A stretch of 64,000 nucleotides of DNA from Microvelia longipes (GCA_018340805.1 JACMZG010001863.1:56607080-56671079); one strand, 5' to 3'. Counted from the first letter of the stretch, positions 11,112 to 21,429 are shown. The notes: generated by a model from the sequence alone, not told the origin. Translations and numbers: made by a program.

Positions 11112-13995
11112 CTCTGTCGGCGCCCTGATGAGTTAGACGTAACGAAACAGAGTGGGACATGACATTATGTCGAGCCATCAAGTATGACGAATGTCGAATG
11201 ATGGAACAGTTCCCAGATGTAGCATTGCATTTTGCTTGTTACATTTCCTTGGTGTCTCTCGCACAATTATATTGTGTCAACTATTCATGTTTTGCAAAAC
11301 TCGGTAGTATCAAAATGATATATGTTTTGCTTGCCATGCATGATGGCGGTAAGAGAGCACCGCTCGTCTCTGGTAAGTACTTCACATTATATTCTTCGGA
11401 ATTAATTGAAGGTCAGAGTGAGTTCAGGCTCTGTCGGCGCCCTGATGAGTTAGACGTAACGAAACAGAGTGGGACATGGCATTATGTCGAGCCATCAAGT
11501 ATGACGAATGTCGAATGATGGAACAGTTCCCAGATGTAGCATTGCATTTTGCTTGTTACATTTCCTTGGTGTCTCTCGCACAATTATATTGTGTCAACTA
11601 TTCATGTTTTGCAAAACTCGGTAGTATCAAAATGATATATGTTTGCTTGCCATGCATGATGGCGGTAAGAGAGCACCGCTCGTCTCTGGTAAGTACTTCA
11701 CATTATATTCTTCGGAATTAATTGAAGGTCAGAGTGAGTTCAGGCTCTGTCGGCGCCCTGATGAGTTAGACGTAACGAAACAGAGTGGGACATGACATTA
11801 TGTCGAGCCATCAATGATGACGAATGTCGAATGATGGAACAGTTCCCAGATGTAGCATTGCATTTTGCTTGGTACATTTCCTTGGTGTCTCTCGCACAAT
11901 TATATTGTGTCAACTATTCATGTGTTGCAAAACTCGGTAGTATCAAATGATATATGTTTTGCTTGCCATGCATGATGGCGGTAAGAGAGCACCGCTCGTC
12001 TCTGGTAAGTACTTCACATTATATTCTTCGGAATTAATTGAAGGTCAGAGTGAGTTCAGGCTCTGTCGGCGCCCTGATGAGTTAGACGTAACGAAACAGA
12101 GTGGGACATGACATTATGTCGAGCCATCAAGTATGACGAATGTCGAATGATGGAACAGTTCCCAGATGTAGCATTGCATTTTGCTTGTTACATTTCCTTG
12201 GTGTCTCTCGCACAATTATATTGTGTCAACTATTCATGTTTTGCAAAACTCGGTAGTATCAAAATGATATATGTTTTGCTTGCCATGCATGATGGCGGTA
12301 AGAGAGCACCGCTCGTCTCTGGTAAGTACTTCACATTATATTCTTCGGAATTAATTGAAGGTCAGAGTGAGTTCAGGCTCTGTCGGCGCCCTGATGAGTT
12401 AGACGTAACGAAACAGAGTGGGACATGACATTATGTCGAGCCATCAAGTATGACGAATGTCGAATGATGGAACAGTTCCCAGATGTAGCATTGCATTTTG
12501 CTTGTTACATTTCCTTGGTGTCTCTCGCACAATTATATTGTGTCAACTATTCATGTTTTGCAAAACTCGGTAGTATCAAAATGATATATGTTTTGCTTGC
12601 CATGCATGATGGCGGTAAGAGAGCACCGCTCGTCTCTGGTAAGTACTTCACATTATATTCTTCGGAATTAATTGAAGGTCAGAGTGAGTTCAGGCTCTGT
12701 CGGCGCCCTGATGAGTTAGACGTAACGAAACAGAGTGGGACATGACATTATGTCGAGCCATCAATGATGACGAATGTCGAATGATGGAACAGTTCCCAGA
12801 TGTAGCATTGCATTTTGCTTGTTACATTTCCTTGGTGTCTCTCGCACAATTATATTGTGTCAACTATTCATGTGTTGCAAAACTCGGTAGTATCAAATGA
12901 TATATGTTTTGCTTGCCATGCATGATGGCGGTAAGAGAGCACCGCTCGTCTCTGGTAAGTACTTCACATTATATTCTTTCGGAATTAATTGAAGGTCAGA
13001 GTGAGTTTTGGCTCTGTCGGCGCCCTGATGAGTTAGACGTAACGAAACAGAGTGGGACATGACATTATGTCGAGCCATCAAGTATGACGAATGTCGAATG
13101 ATGGAACAGTTCCCAGATGTAGCATTGCATTTTGCTTGTTACATTTCCTTGGTGTCTCTCGCACAATTATATTGTGTCAACTATTCATGTTTTGCAAAAC
13201 TCGGTAGTATCAAAATGATATATGTTTTGCTTGCCATGCATGATGGCGGTAAGAGAGCACCGCTCGTCTCTGGTAAGTACTTCACATTATATTCTTCGGA
13301 ATTAATTGAAGGTCAGAGTGAGTTCAGGCTCTGTCGGCGCCCTGATGAGTTAGACGTAACGAAACAGAGTGGGACATGACATTATGTCGAGCCAACAAGT
13401 ATGACGAATGTCGAATGATGGAACAGTTCCCAGATGTAGCATTGCATTTTGCTTGTTACATTTCCTTGGTGTCTCTCGCACAATTATATTGTGTCAACTA
13501 TTCATGTTTTGCAAAACTCGGTAGTATCAAAATGATATATGTTTTGCTTGCCATGCATGATGGCGGTAAGAGAGCACCGCTCGTCTCTGGTAAGTACTTC
13601 ACATTATATTCTTCGGAATTAATTGAAGGTCAGAGTGAGTTCAGGCTCTGTCGGCGCCCTGATGAGTTAGACGTAACGAAACAGAGTGGGACATGACATT
13701 ATGTCGAGCCATCAAGTATGACGAATGTCGAATGATGGAACAGTTCCCAGATGTAGCATTGCATTTTGCTTGTTACATTTCCTTGGTGTCTCTCGCACAA
13801 TTATATTGTGTCAACTATTCATGTTTTGCAAAACTCGGTAGTATCAAATGATATATGTTTTGCTTGCCATGCATGATGCGGTAAGAGAGCACCGCTCGTC
13901 TCTGGTAACTTCACATTATATTTCGGAATAATTGAAGGTCAGAGTGAGTTCAGGCTCTGTCGGCGCCCTGATGAGTTAGACGTAACGAAACAGAG
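11112..13995 (+). ncRNA. Ten hammerhead self-cleaving ribozymes, one per repeat unit
   Basis: Cores at 11112-11152, 11429-11469, 11745-11785, 12061-12101, 12378-12418, 12695-12735, 13012-13052, 13329-13369, 13646-13686 and 13955-13995. Each reads, in order: CTCTG (stem III), U then C as the cleavage site, GGCGCC (stem I), CUGAUGA (core), GUUA-GACG-UAAC (stem II, 4 bp, GNNG-type loop), GAAA (core), CAGAG (stem III). All invariant hammerhead positions are present: C3 to A9, a G-C closing stem II, G12-A13-A14, the A15.1-U16.1 pair and C17. Topology is type III, with stem III open. Stem I is unusual: six self-complementary bases with no loop. Transcription would release 317-nt monomers starting at GGCGCC. 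Activity is inferred, not shown. Confidence 0.85.
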
Positions 13996-14387
13996 TGGGA
14001 CATGACATTATGTCGAGCCATCAAGTATGACGAATGTCGAATGATGGAACAGTTCCCAGATGTAGCATTGCATTTTTTGTTACTTTCCTTGGTGTCTCTC
14101 GCACAATTATATTAAAATTATATTAATATTAATATATAATATTTCTTACTTAAAATTTTACAACTCCATATTTAGGTTCCCCAGGAATTAATTGATTAGG
14201 CTACACCCTCAATGTAGCCATGTATTGCAGATGGTAATTAATAAAACAAAACTGATTTTATAAGGCTTTTTTTACTAACTATATCATCATATCTAACAAA
14301 TACAGTCCGACCTATCCATTTTATGCCAACCAGATCAAAGGTTTTGAGATGAATCCTGGTTCGGCCAATTCACCTCAACCATTGCTA

Positions 14388-14462
14388 ACAATTTGATTGC
14401 ATCTCTTGGTTTAACTAAAGTTAGCACTGAGGACTAAACATAGCTATAGATACATTGCCAAC
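14388..14462. repeat. Right flanking repeat of the ribozyme array
   Basis: GGTTTAACTAAAGTTAGCAC then TGAGGACTAAACATAGCTATAG and ATACATTGCCAAC, a diverged copy of the left flank at 10440-10548. The array therefore lies inside, or between copies of, an older repeat. Confidence 0.65.
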
Positions 14463-14660
14463 AATGAAACAGTGTAGTAAAATATGTCAATGTCCGTCTG
14501 ACAATAGTAACCCATTGACATTGAAACTCAGACGTAATCCATTCAACCTACATCTCACTGTACATTCCGTCCAGAATATACTCGTCTCCAATACACATTA
14601 AGCCAAGAGTACGCGCTTTATTCAGCCTTTTTTAACTAATATCTATAACATGATGACAAA

Positions 14661-14769
14661 TCGCTACCACTACCCACAGCCACACATCACCATAAACGAA
14701 CACTATTCCCATGACATATCCTTTGGGCAAACTACTGGATTGTCCAAATACGATTGTGGTGGGCACAAT
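14661..14769. repeat. Direct repeat flanking the recombinase element (left copy)
   Basis: From TCGCTACCACTACCCACAGC to TTGTGGTGGGCACAA. It recurs with about two differences at 16060-16175. The pair appears to be a tandem duplication that existed before the element inserted between the copies. Confidence 0.85.
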
Positions 14770-14773
14770 AGTT

Positions 14774-15009
14774 ATTTATGCACCAAGGGAGTAAAGAATG
14801 TCATTATTCCCCTGAGCATTATGTTGGTTCCTAAGGCGAAAGCCGAGGGAACCAAAGGATTTAAATCCTGAGGCGAAGCCGAGGGATTTAGTTGTTTAAC
14901 TCCTGAGGCGAAGCCGAGGGAGTTATAGCTATTTACTCCCGAGGCGAAGCCGAGGGAGGAAATTATTGCGAGGGAATAATGGCATTTTACTCCCAAGGTG
15001 CATACAAGA
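14774..15009. other. Covarying hairpin cluster at the transposon left end
   Basis: An outer stem (TATGCACCAAGGGAGTAAA with TTTACTCCCAAGGTGCATA) encloses four small hairpins at about 14826-14853, 14863-14889, 14896-14926 and 14933-14960. Each has the body TCC(T/C)GAGGCGAAGCCGAGGGA. The closing pairs differ but stay complementary: GGTTCC/GGAACC, AAATCC/GGATTT, AACTCC/GGAGTT and TACTCCC/GGGAGGA. The copy at 53.72 kb repeats this plan with other bases. Probably a recombinase or transposition structure, function unknown. Confidence 0.8.
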
Positions 15010-15086
15010 TTTTATCTCCAGACGTTGACATTGAAAATAAAGTAAGAATGTCTTCTTTCATTTCTTTTTTCAAGATTTTTTAACTG

Positions 15087-15527
15087 AAAATTATCTTACC
15101 TTTATTATAAGAAACTCATCGTTTGGTGAATTATGCAAAAAGTCTTCAACTTGGTTCTTAGTAAAAACATTCGCTTTCTTAGCAACATAACCTTCGATTT
15201 TTTCTTTTTTAATAATGCTATTAGTGATGCACAGTTTTTGATATTAAAATTTTCTCTCACATGCAATGCTGATTTGATCATTGAATGCAGTGACCGCAGA
15301 CTTGACGCTTGTTTTGTTTTTCATTCATTATTAAAATAAACAAGCAATGCATTTTCACTTACTTGTTGTAAATTATGATCATGACACCAACTTTTAAAAT
15401 TGTTACATGCTTTGTCATATAACTGCGTTGGTAACAAGTTTTCTTTTACCAAGTTCGCTTCAATAGCAATGTCAGGAGGTGTATTGTTAAAAATTTCGTC
15501 AATATCGCACACAATATTATCTGACAT
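15087..15527 (-). pseudogene. Tyrosine recombinase/integrase-like gene, N-terminal exon, broken
   Basis: The minus-strand frame starts at an ATG at 15527 (MSDNIVCDIDEIFNNTPPDI) and runs through LLPTQLYDKACNNFKSW and ENALLVYFNNE to a TGA at about 15321. Past the stop the same frame continues with SLRSLHSMIKSALHVRENFN and LIALLKK. After a one-base slip in an A run it goes on with GYVAKKANVFTKNQVEDFLH and DEFLIIK, ending at a consensus donor AAG|GTAAGA near 15087. This order (core-binding SAM-like region, then the start of the catalytic domain) matches a large family of animal proteins with a phage-integrase-like fold spread by Crypton-like transposons. The catalytic R-H-R-Y part is absent here. 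The stop and frameshift make it a pseudogene. Family assignment is from memory of the N-terminal pattern. Confidence 0.65.
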
Positions 15528-16059
15528 AATTGAAATATTAGAGCAGTTATAAGTAATATTTTAATATAATTATTAAAGTTTAAGACAGGTTAAACAGTTA
15601 AAGCTAAGGTTTTAAACTAAAAAAACTTTGATTTAATGATATTTTGTCAAAAAAAAACAATGAGTATGCAAATCTTAAAATTATTTTAAAAAATCAGGGA
15701 TAGCCAACTTATTTTTTTTACTTTTAAAAAGAACTAGTTTTATTTTTTAAATTATTTATTTTTATATTATTATTAGCATTAACTAGTTCTACTTAAAATG
15801 ATTGTTAATGTTATATTCTTTTTTTATACATCTTATTCTTTTATATCTTCTTATTTATATGTATCTTAGTTTTCAAATAAAAATAATTATATACTATTCA
15901 GTTTGTCGATTATTAAGTTAAGTTGGCAACTGTTACTTTTTACTCCCAAGGGAGTAAAAAGTACTTTTTACTCCCTTGGGAGTGAAAAGTGATTCTTTAC
16001 TCTCTTAAATCTAGTCATTAAATTTCGTATTATATACCGTCTGGAGATAAAAGTAATTT

Positions 16060-16175
16060 ATCGCTACCACTACCCATAGCCACACATCACCATAAACGAA
16101 CACTATTCCCATGACATATCCTTTGGGCAAACTACCGGATTGTCCAAATACGATTGTGGTGGGCACAAAAGTCAT
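16060..16175. repeat. Direct repeat flanking the recombinase element (right copy)
   Basis: Second copy of the 14661-14769 sequence, followed by AAGTCATTTACTG. That is what an unoccupied insertion site would look like next to GGGCACAA. Confidence 0.85.
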
Positions 16176-16189
16176 TTACTGTCCCATAT

Positions 16190-17200
16190 AAAACATAAAA
16201 CATCTCCCATATGCCAAGGTAAAACACATTTTAATTTATGCCACATAAATTCAACATTCATCCATCTCCCGGGCAAGATCAGCTAGAGGTATAAAGTTAT
16301 AATCACCACACAAGTAAAAGAACCTAAATGGATATTTAATTTTTAAACCTGTTTCAACTCCAATGATTTTATGTTATTTATAACACGATATTTCAGTATG
16401 AATTTACACACAGGTTTAAAAGAAACTGACTAGAAGGACATAGAAACAATACGATATTCTAAATAGAAAAGCAAAGAGGGTTGAGATATTGACACCGGTT
16501 TTCACTCAGATAACGCACACTAGTGTCCTCTACTGTAACTTTGTGTCCACAGTCCTACGTAAACTATTCAACTCTAGAGTTACATTGTGGACAGTGAAAC
16601 ACGCACACTAGGTAACGCTAAGCTGCCACTCTGTGTACAACTTGAGGAAAGGTTCTCTTTTCTATTTTAAATATACAACAAATTATGCCGACATACCTGA
16701 ATCTTAGTAAGTTTAATTTTTACCTAATTTTTTAAACGGGTTATAATAAGTTTTAAGTCGTAAATTAAGAACTACACAATGTTACCTAAACACGTCTGTA
16801 AAAAAATTCACAGGGGTTGGTAGTTGGTAAGGGGAACATGGCGACAGTGCTTTACATGGGAATAATACACATTTTAAAAAAGATTCTAGGTGTACGCAGA
16901 CACAAGCACAATAGGTAACTCCGATCATTCAACAAATAAACTTTATTATATTACTCTGTTTGTACAGTGATTGTGATTACTGTGACGCAATGTTCTAGAG
17001 GCCTAGGGCTCTGCAACCATTTATCTAGATTGCAATACCCTATCTTTAGGATTAAGAATAGCCGAGTAAGCAAAAAGGCTCTACTTAATATCTGATAGAC
17101 TGCAATCTCTATTCCAACCGGGGTTGAAATCCTGGTCAGGACGGTATTTGATTTACTTCCTTCAGCACCAAATGGTGAACTAATAGTGTTTAACAACCGA
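16190..17200. other. AT-rich spacer with weak repeats
   Basis: Contains loosely repeated TGTGTCCACAGTC phrases at 16500-16640. The 81-codon minus frame at 16951-17196 shows no recognisable domain. Confidence 0.4.
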
Positions 17201-17204
17201 AAGG

Positions 17205-17340
17205 GAACTTTTTTTTAAATATAAATTCCTTTATTAGAAAATAAATAACAAATTAATTATAATACATAACATTAAAGGATCTAATGCCACACTAAAGAGT
17301 TAAAAAACCCTGCGCTGTGTGGCATAAACTAGTAACTAAT
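17205..17340 (-). mobile_element. 3' end of a retroposed sequence (A-tail, AATAAA), minus
   Basis: On the minus strand the piece ends CTAATAAAGGAATTTATATTT plus A8. It is preceded by AT-rich sequence and a hairpin around CACACAGCGCAGGG. The segment at 24793-24930 has the same plan (TAATAAAGGCATTT plus A15, with a GCGCAAAGCGC hairpin), so both look like 3' ends of one LINE-type family. Confidence 0.5.
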
Positions 17341-17399
17341 GAATTAGTAACTAATATCCCAAATAATTGGGATATTTACATCGATCTCATATAAGTTAT

Positions 17400-17650
17400 A
17401 CCTTAAGAACACTCTGATACCATAAGTTATTTCAAAACACAGTCACTTCACTACGTTACTTCGTGTCAAGAGTCTACTGTCACTTAATGTCTACAATCTT
17501 ATACACACCAATTAACTTATTGGTATTAGTTCCTGTCTATAGTCTTGTGCACACTAACCGATTCGATTGTTAGTTTGTGTCCACAGTCTTATGGACACTA
17601 GCCACTTCTACCACGCAACATTGTGGTCACACTGTTCCATACTCTATCTC
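17400..17650. repeat. Degenerate tandem repeats (about 50-55 bp)
   Basis: Repeated phrases such as TTTGTGTCCACAGTCTTATG, GTGTCAAGAGTCTACTG and CTGTCTATAGTCTTGTGCAC with ACACTAACC/ACACTAGCC between them. Diverged, so the unit boundary is uncertain. Confidence 0.5.
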
Positions 17651-18335
17651 ATTCTACTCTTACACTGTCAAAACCTAGTTAAACTCTGTAAAATGTTAGT
17701 GTTCCCAGTATAGGTCTATTTAAGTCTAACAACTACAATAGAAGGACATGTTACAGATATTGGTATCCTGGGGATATTCTGTCCCTTAAAAAAGAAACAC
17801 TGGCCCTAAGACGTAACATAACACACTAATACATAAAGCACACCCAAGATAAAATATACCAGTGTCAATACAATAGGAATACAATACTCTCAAACTAAAC
17901 ACATTGGAAAACACCGAATATTCTTAATTGTTTTATGGAATTTTATCAGAATGAAATAGTACCTTATAAATACAAATCAAAAGCAAAATTATCAGAAAAC
18001 CTAGGGTACTATTTACTTCAAAGATAACAATAAGGTACATACGAACTCATTTGTCAGCAAGTTAAACGTGCTATTGTACAGCCAATAAATAACATACATA
18101 TTTATTTAGACAATACATATTTATGTATTTACCAATACATGTTTATTTGGTATAAATTTTAATTAACACGTTTCTTGATGTCATCCTTTTTTGTCATATT
18201 GGGACTGTCTGGATGTTCGAAAAAACAACAATTTTCTTTGGAAATTTGGTAAAAATAAAACCTATCGGTTATAAAACATTTTCATAATGAAAATTCGCTA
18301 AAAACCCTTTTATTAGACGTAGAAATGCACTTTAT
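17651..18335. other. AT-rich spacer, nothing recognised
   Basis: No gene, RNA or clear repeat apart from short CATACATATTTAT repetitions near 18090-18150. Confidence 0.4.
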
Positions 18336-18339
18336 TTAT

Positions 18340-18905
18340 AGACCAAGAGCCCAGGGGTGTTTTGTTAATAAAAAGTGTAATGGCTGGAACCGGTCTCAAT
18401 TTTTCGTAAATATCTTCCTGAACAAGGATCTGCAATTCTGCCGACTCGTATCGGATGGGTGTCCCAGGCAGAACGCACTTTACATGTTAAATTTACCACC
18501 GAAGTTAATAAAAAGTGTAATGGCTGGAAACGGGTTCAATTTTTCGTAAATACCTTCCTGAACAAGGATCTGCAATTCTGCCGACTCGTATCGGATGGGC
18601 GTCCCAGGCAGAACGCACTTTACAGGTCAAATTTACCACCCAAGTTAACAAACAGTGTAATGGCTGGAACCGGTCAATTTTCGTAAATACCTTCCTGAAC
18701 AAGGATCTGCAATTCTGCCGACTCGTATCGGATGGGTGTCCCAGGCAGAGCGCACTTTAGGCGTCAAAGGTTCTGCCTGGGACACCCATCCGATACGAGT
18801 CGGCAGAATTGCAGATCCTTGTTCAGGAAGGTATTTACGAAAAATTGAGAGACGGTTCCAGCCATTACACTTTTTATAACAAAACACCCCTGGGCTCTTA
18901 GACTA
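18340..18905. mobile_element. Fold-back element with internal 140-bp direct repeats
   Basis: The terminal arm at 18342-18480 (AGAGCCCAGGGGTGTTTTGT, then GTGTAATGGCTGG, GATCTGCAATTCTGCCGACT and CCCAGGCAGAACG) is inverted at 18765-18903. Inside, the arm is repeated twice more in direct orientation: GTGTAATGGCTGG starts at 18375, 18515 and 18655, a period of 140 bp. Long inverted arms built of tandem subunits are the hallmark of fold-back (FB/Galileo-type) elements. Short frames across it on both strands are symmetry artefacts. Confidence 0.75.
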
Positions 18906-20212
18906 TTAAGTTTATCATAAAATTAATGACTAAGGAAGTATAATAAATATCTATACTATACTAAGTAAGATCAAACAACACAGAAGTATAGTTATTAGAG
19001 GTACTAAGCATTATAAATAACAAACAATAAGGATCTTGGGACTATTTGAGTCTATTGTGAAACATTTTAGGGATCCCCATAACAATTCGTAATTTGAAAC
19101 TGGATGTCCATATCTTTGGTCGATTCTTGAGGCCCTTAGCATGTACGTTGGTCATATCGTTGATCGATGACAAGCCCTTTAGCATGAAATCACTACGAGC
19201 TGGGTGGTGACACTGTCACACACACTCAGAGCTTGATAAAAACCATTCAGGACGTCTAAACAGTCAGGCGTGTCTTTTAATTCAACTGAGAATCCATCAG
19301 TTGGTTGGACTTAAGTGGGTCTGTGGCCGGTAAAAGGGAACAAAAGAAGACAATAATAAAAAATAGAGTTGTGGAGTCCAGATATAAGGAAAAATAAAAA
19401 ACAAGTCACTCCACTGATGTTTAAGTATAATGACAAAGCCAGCTTTCAGACTTGACAGTCCATCATCAGTGCCGGCGAGATGCGAAAAAAGTGTTAAGAA
19501 ACGGAAGTGATTGAGTCGCCCAACTCGTTGAAATCGACTCAACGAGTTGGACATAAGTCCCGCTAAAAGGCGGGGCTTGTAGCGTGGTGAGTGAGAAGGT
19601 TGCCACCACAAATCCACCTCAAAGGATAAGTGAGTGGAATTAGAGAAGTCCTCATTTCCCAACAATATTTTAGGGGAAGAGATTGGGACAAGCCTTGGTG
19701 AAATAAGTTTAAGAGGTAAAGCCTCTAAAATCCATCCTGGAATAAAAAAGATATCTCCTCCGGTGAGCTAGAGTTAAATTAAGAAATTACTTGAACACAT
19801 GAATCTGGTGATATTTCAGTTTCGGATTTTTTATCGTGAATTTAATACTTTGCAATACACCTACATGAATAAGCGAAGAGAAGTAAAAATAGGTTACAAA
19901 ACTTGACGTATACGAACAAAGAACATAGTAGGACTTGGGTACAAAAGAAGACACGTGGTTTTAACCCCGACAAGTAAAAGTAAGTGGCGGTTATGCAAGT
20001 GTAAAATACTTGACGAAACAAAGACACAATGTAAAAGGTATTAAATGACATCACGTGATATTTGTGTAACAGATAACAAGGGTCAGTGACTTTCTTCATA
20101 CAATAACACCCAGGATGGAAAATAAAAATAACATCGTAAAGTATAAAAAGAATTTCGAAGAGCTACCCAAAACCCAACTAGACGTCAAGTCTATAAAATT
20201 AATCACCAGGTA
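18906..20212. other. Spacer with a small palindrome and a GAAAGCTGG hairpin
   Basis: At 19516-19556, CCAACTCGTTGA and TCAACGAGTTGG form a hairpin. On the minus strand near 19446-19490, GCCGGC-A-CTGATGA, a GGACT/AGTCT stem, GAAA and GCTGGC form a nested hairpin resembling a hammerhead core without stem I. The 122-codon minus frame at 19297-19665 spans it, but I recognise no protein domain and do not call a gene. Confidence 0.45.
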
Positions 20213-20213
20213 T

Positions 20214-20450
20214 TCGGCATCTGCCTCCGTAGCCGTGGTCGTATAGTACTGGACTTCGGCACCGGAGGTCCAGGATTCACAGCCCGGGCTATGCTCTCAG
20301 TTTTTATGAATAGAATTTGATGTAAAAAGATTTCGCCAACTTTAGCTTTACTTTGAGCATAGTAGATGTGACCCACCCGAGGTGGTTCCCGCAGGGCGAC
20401 CGCCCTGAAGGGCCGAAAGGCCCTAAAACGGGCATTATTATTATATTATT
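20214..20450 (+). mobile_element. tRNA-derived SINE, plus orientation
   Basis: Starts CCTCCGTAGCCGTGGTCGTA (box A region), then GGAGGTCCAGGATTCACAGC (degenerate box B; GATTC replaces GGTTC), the conserved body, AGGTGGTTCCCGCAGGGCGA, the hairpin GGGCCGAAAGGCCC and an (ATT)n tail at about 20436-20460. Confidence 0.85.
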
Positions 20451-20927
20451 ATTATATTCAGCATCTTGTTTTTTTTGTTTTCTCCGAAAAAGCGTTCGTT
20501 GTCCAATTGAAACATCTAGAAGCAAAATTTCGTACTTCCATACATATAATATACATACATATAACATACATATAATATACATACACAAAGATGAGGTCGA
20601 CTCCGATTAGCCTCCTCATTCCAAATGTATGTATCTTAAAAAAGTTTATACCCCCCCCCCCTATCTCATATATGACCTCATATTAGCATATTTTGACATT
20701 CAAACTGACAGTACATAGTACCAAACGTTATCATCAAGATATTACTGCTTTAGCCATTTAGTAAAAGGTAGCGTAAAAAACATTTATGGTTATCAGTCTA
20801 GCTCAGTATAGATGATCCATTAATACGGCATTGTATCTTTTTGGACAACTTAATACTATTCTCGCGTATTAAACTGTCAGTCTTTGGAAATAATAGTCTA
20901 AATCTCTCGGCGAGGTTAAACGAGCAA

Positions 20928-21330
20928 ATAATATGCTCAAGTAGGGAATATTAAGAGCTCATGTAGGAAATAATATACTTGCTTTTACTCATGAAAGACA
21001 TATATGGCCTCATTCAGAGCATATTAAAAGCTGACGAAGGAAATCATCGTGCTTTTGCAGGGTATATTAGGAGCTAACAAAAGACATAGTGTATGCTCAT
21101 TTAGGGGATACTAAGCGGCTCACGAAGGACATAATACGTGCTATTGGAAGGCATATTAGGAACTCACTGAAGACATATTATAGGCTTATTCAAGGGATAT
21201 TAGGAACTTACAAAGAGTATAATAAGTCATTATTTAGAGTAGAGGACCTCAGAGAAGACATAATGGGATCTCAGATAAGAACACAGTATGTACTCATTCA
21301 GGGCATAATTTAGGTTTACGAAATAAGCAA
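20928..21330. repeat. Degenerate about 46-bp tandem repeat
   Basis: Roughly nine diverged units built on GCTCATTCAGGGCATATTAG plus GAGCTCACGAAGGACATAAT. The 74-codon frame at 21089-21313 is repeat translation. Confidence 0.75.
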
Positions 21331-21429
21331 TATAATGAACTCATACTGGACACATAAGTCCCGAGCATAATGAGCATAACAAGAAATAAAAAGAGCATAC
21401 AAGGGAGCATAACACGTCCCAAACTATAT

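Larger units (their letters stand above)
10799..14113 (+). repeat. 317-bp tandem repeat array carrying hammerhead ribozymes (retrozyme-like)
   Basis: About 10.4 head-to-tail units. Successive ribozyme cleavage positions (11118, 11435, 11751, 12067, 12384, 12701, 13018, 13335, 13652, 13961) are 317, 316, 316, 317, 317, 317, 317, 317 and 309 bp apart. Units differ by only a few substitutions and single-base deletions. Each contains ATTGTGTCAACTATTCATG, CATGCATGATGGCGGTAAG and the ribozyme region. The recurrent 106-codon frame is accidental: 317 is not a multiple of 3, each frame ends inside the next ribozyme, and single-base deletions break it freely. Size, tandem layout and one hammerhead per unit match animal retrozymes, non-autonomous elements spread through small circular RNAs. 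A degenerate first unit begins at 10801. Confidence 0.95.
14770..16059 (-). mobile_element. Tyrosine-recombinase-type DNA transposon remnant (Crypton-like), copy 1
   Basis: Bounded by TAGTTATTTATGCACC on the left and GGAGATAAAAGTAATTTA on the right. From left to right it holds a hairpin cluster (14774-15009), a 15-bp inverted repeat TTTTATCTCCAGACG (15012-15026) matched by CGTCTGGAGATAAAA (16040-16054), and between these a minus-strand recombinase pseudogene. The outer ends share the direct motif AGTNATTTA, as expected if a circular intermediate recombined at a short matching site. At about 1.3 kb it is too short to hold a full recombinase and is a deleted derivative. Related copies lie at 53.72-54.63 and 57.91-58.55 kb. 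Confidence 0.6.

Noticed and set aside
11159..13696. Repeated 106-codon open frame in the 317-bp array, which looks like a multicopy small protein
   Set aside because: The unit length is not a multiple of three, the frame is broken freely by one-base deletions in several units, it ends within the next ribozyme, and it has no recognisable domain. The conserved functional element is the ribozyme.
10799..14113. CRISPR array (regular repeats)
   Set aside because: Whole 317-bp units repeat without distinct spacers, and the genome is eukaryotic.
19297..19665. Minus-strand frame of 122 codons
   Set aside because: No recognisable domain. It overlaps a palindrome and a hairpin motif typical of repeats. 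Left uncalled.
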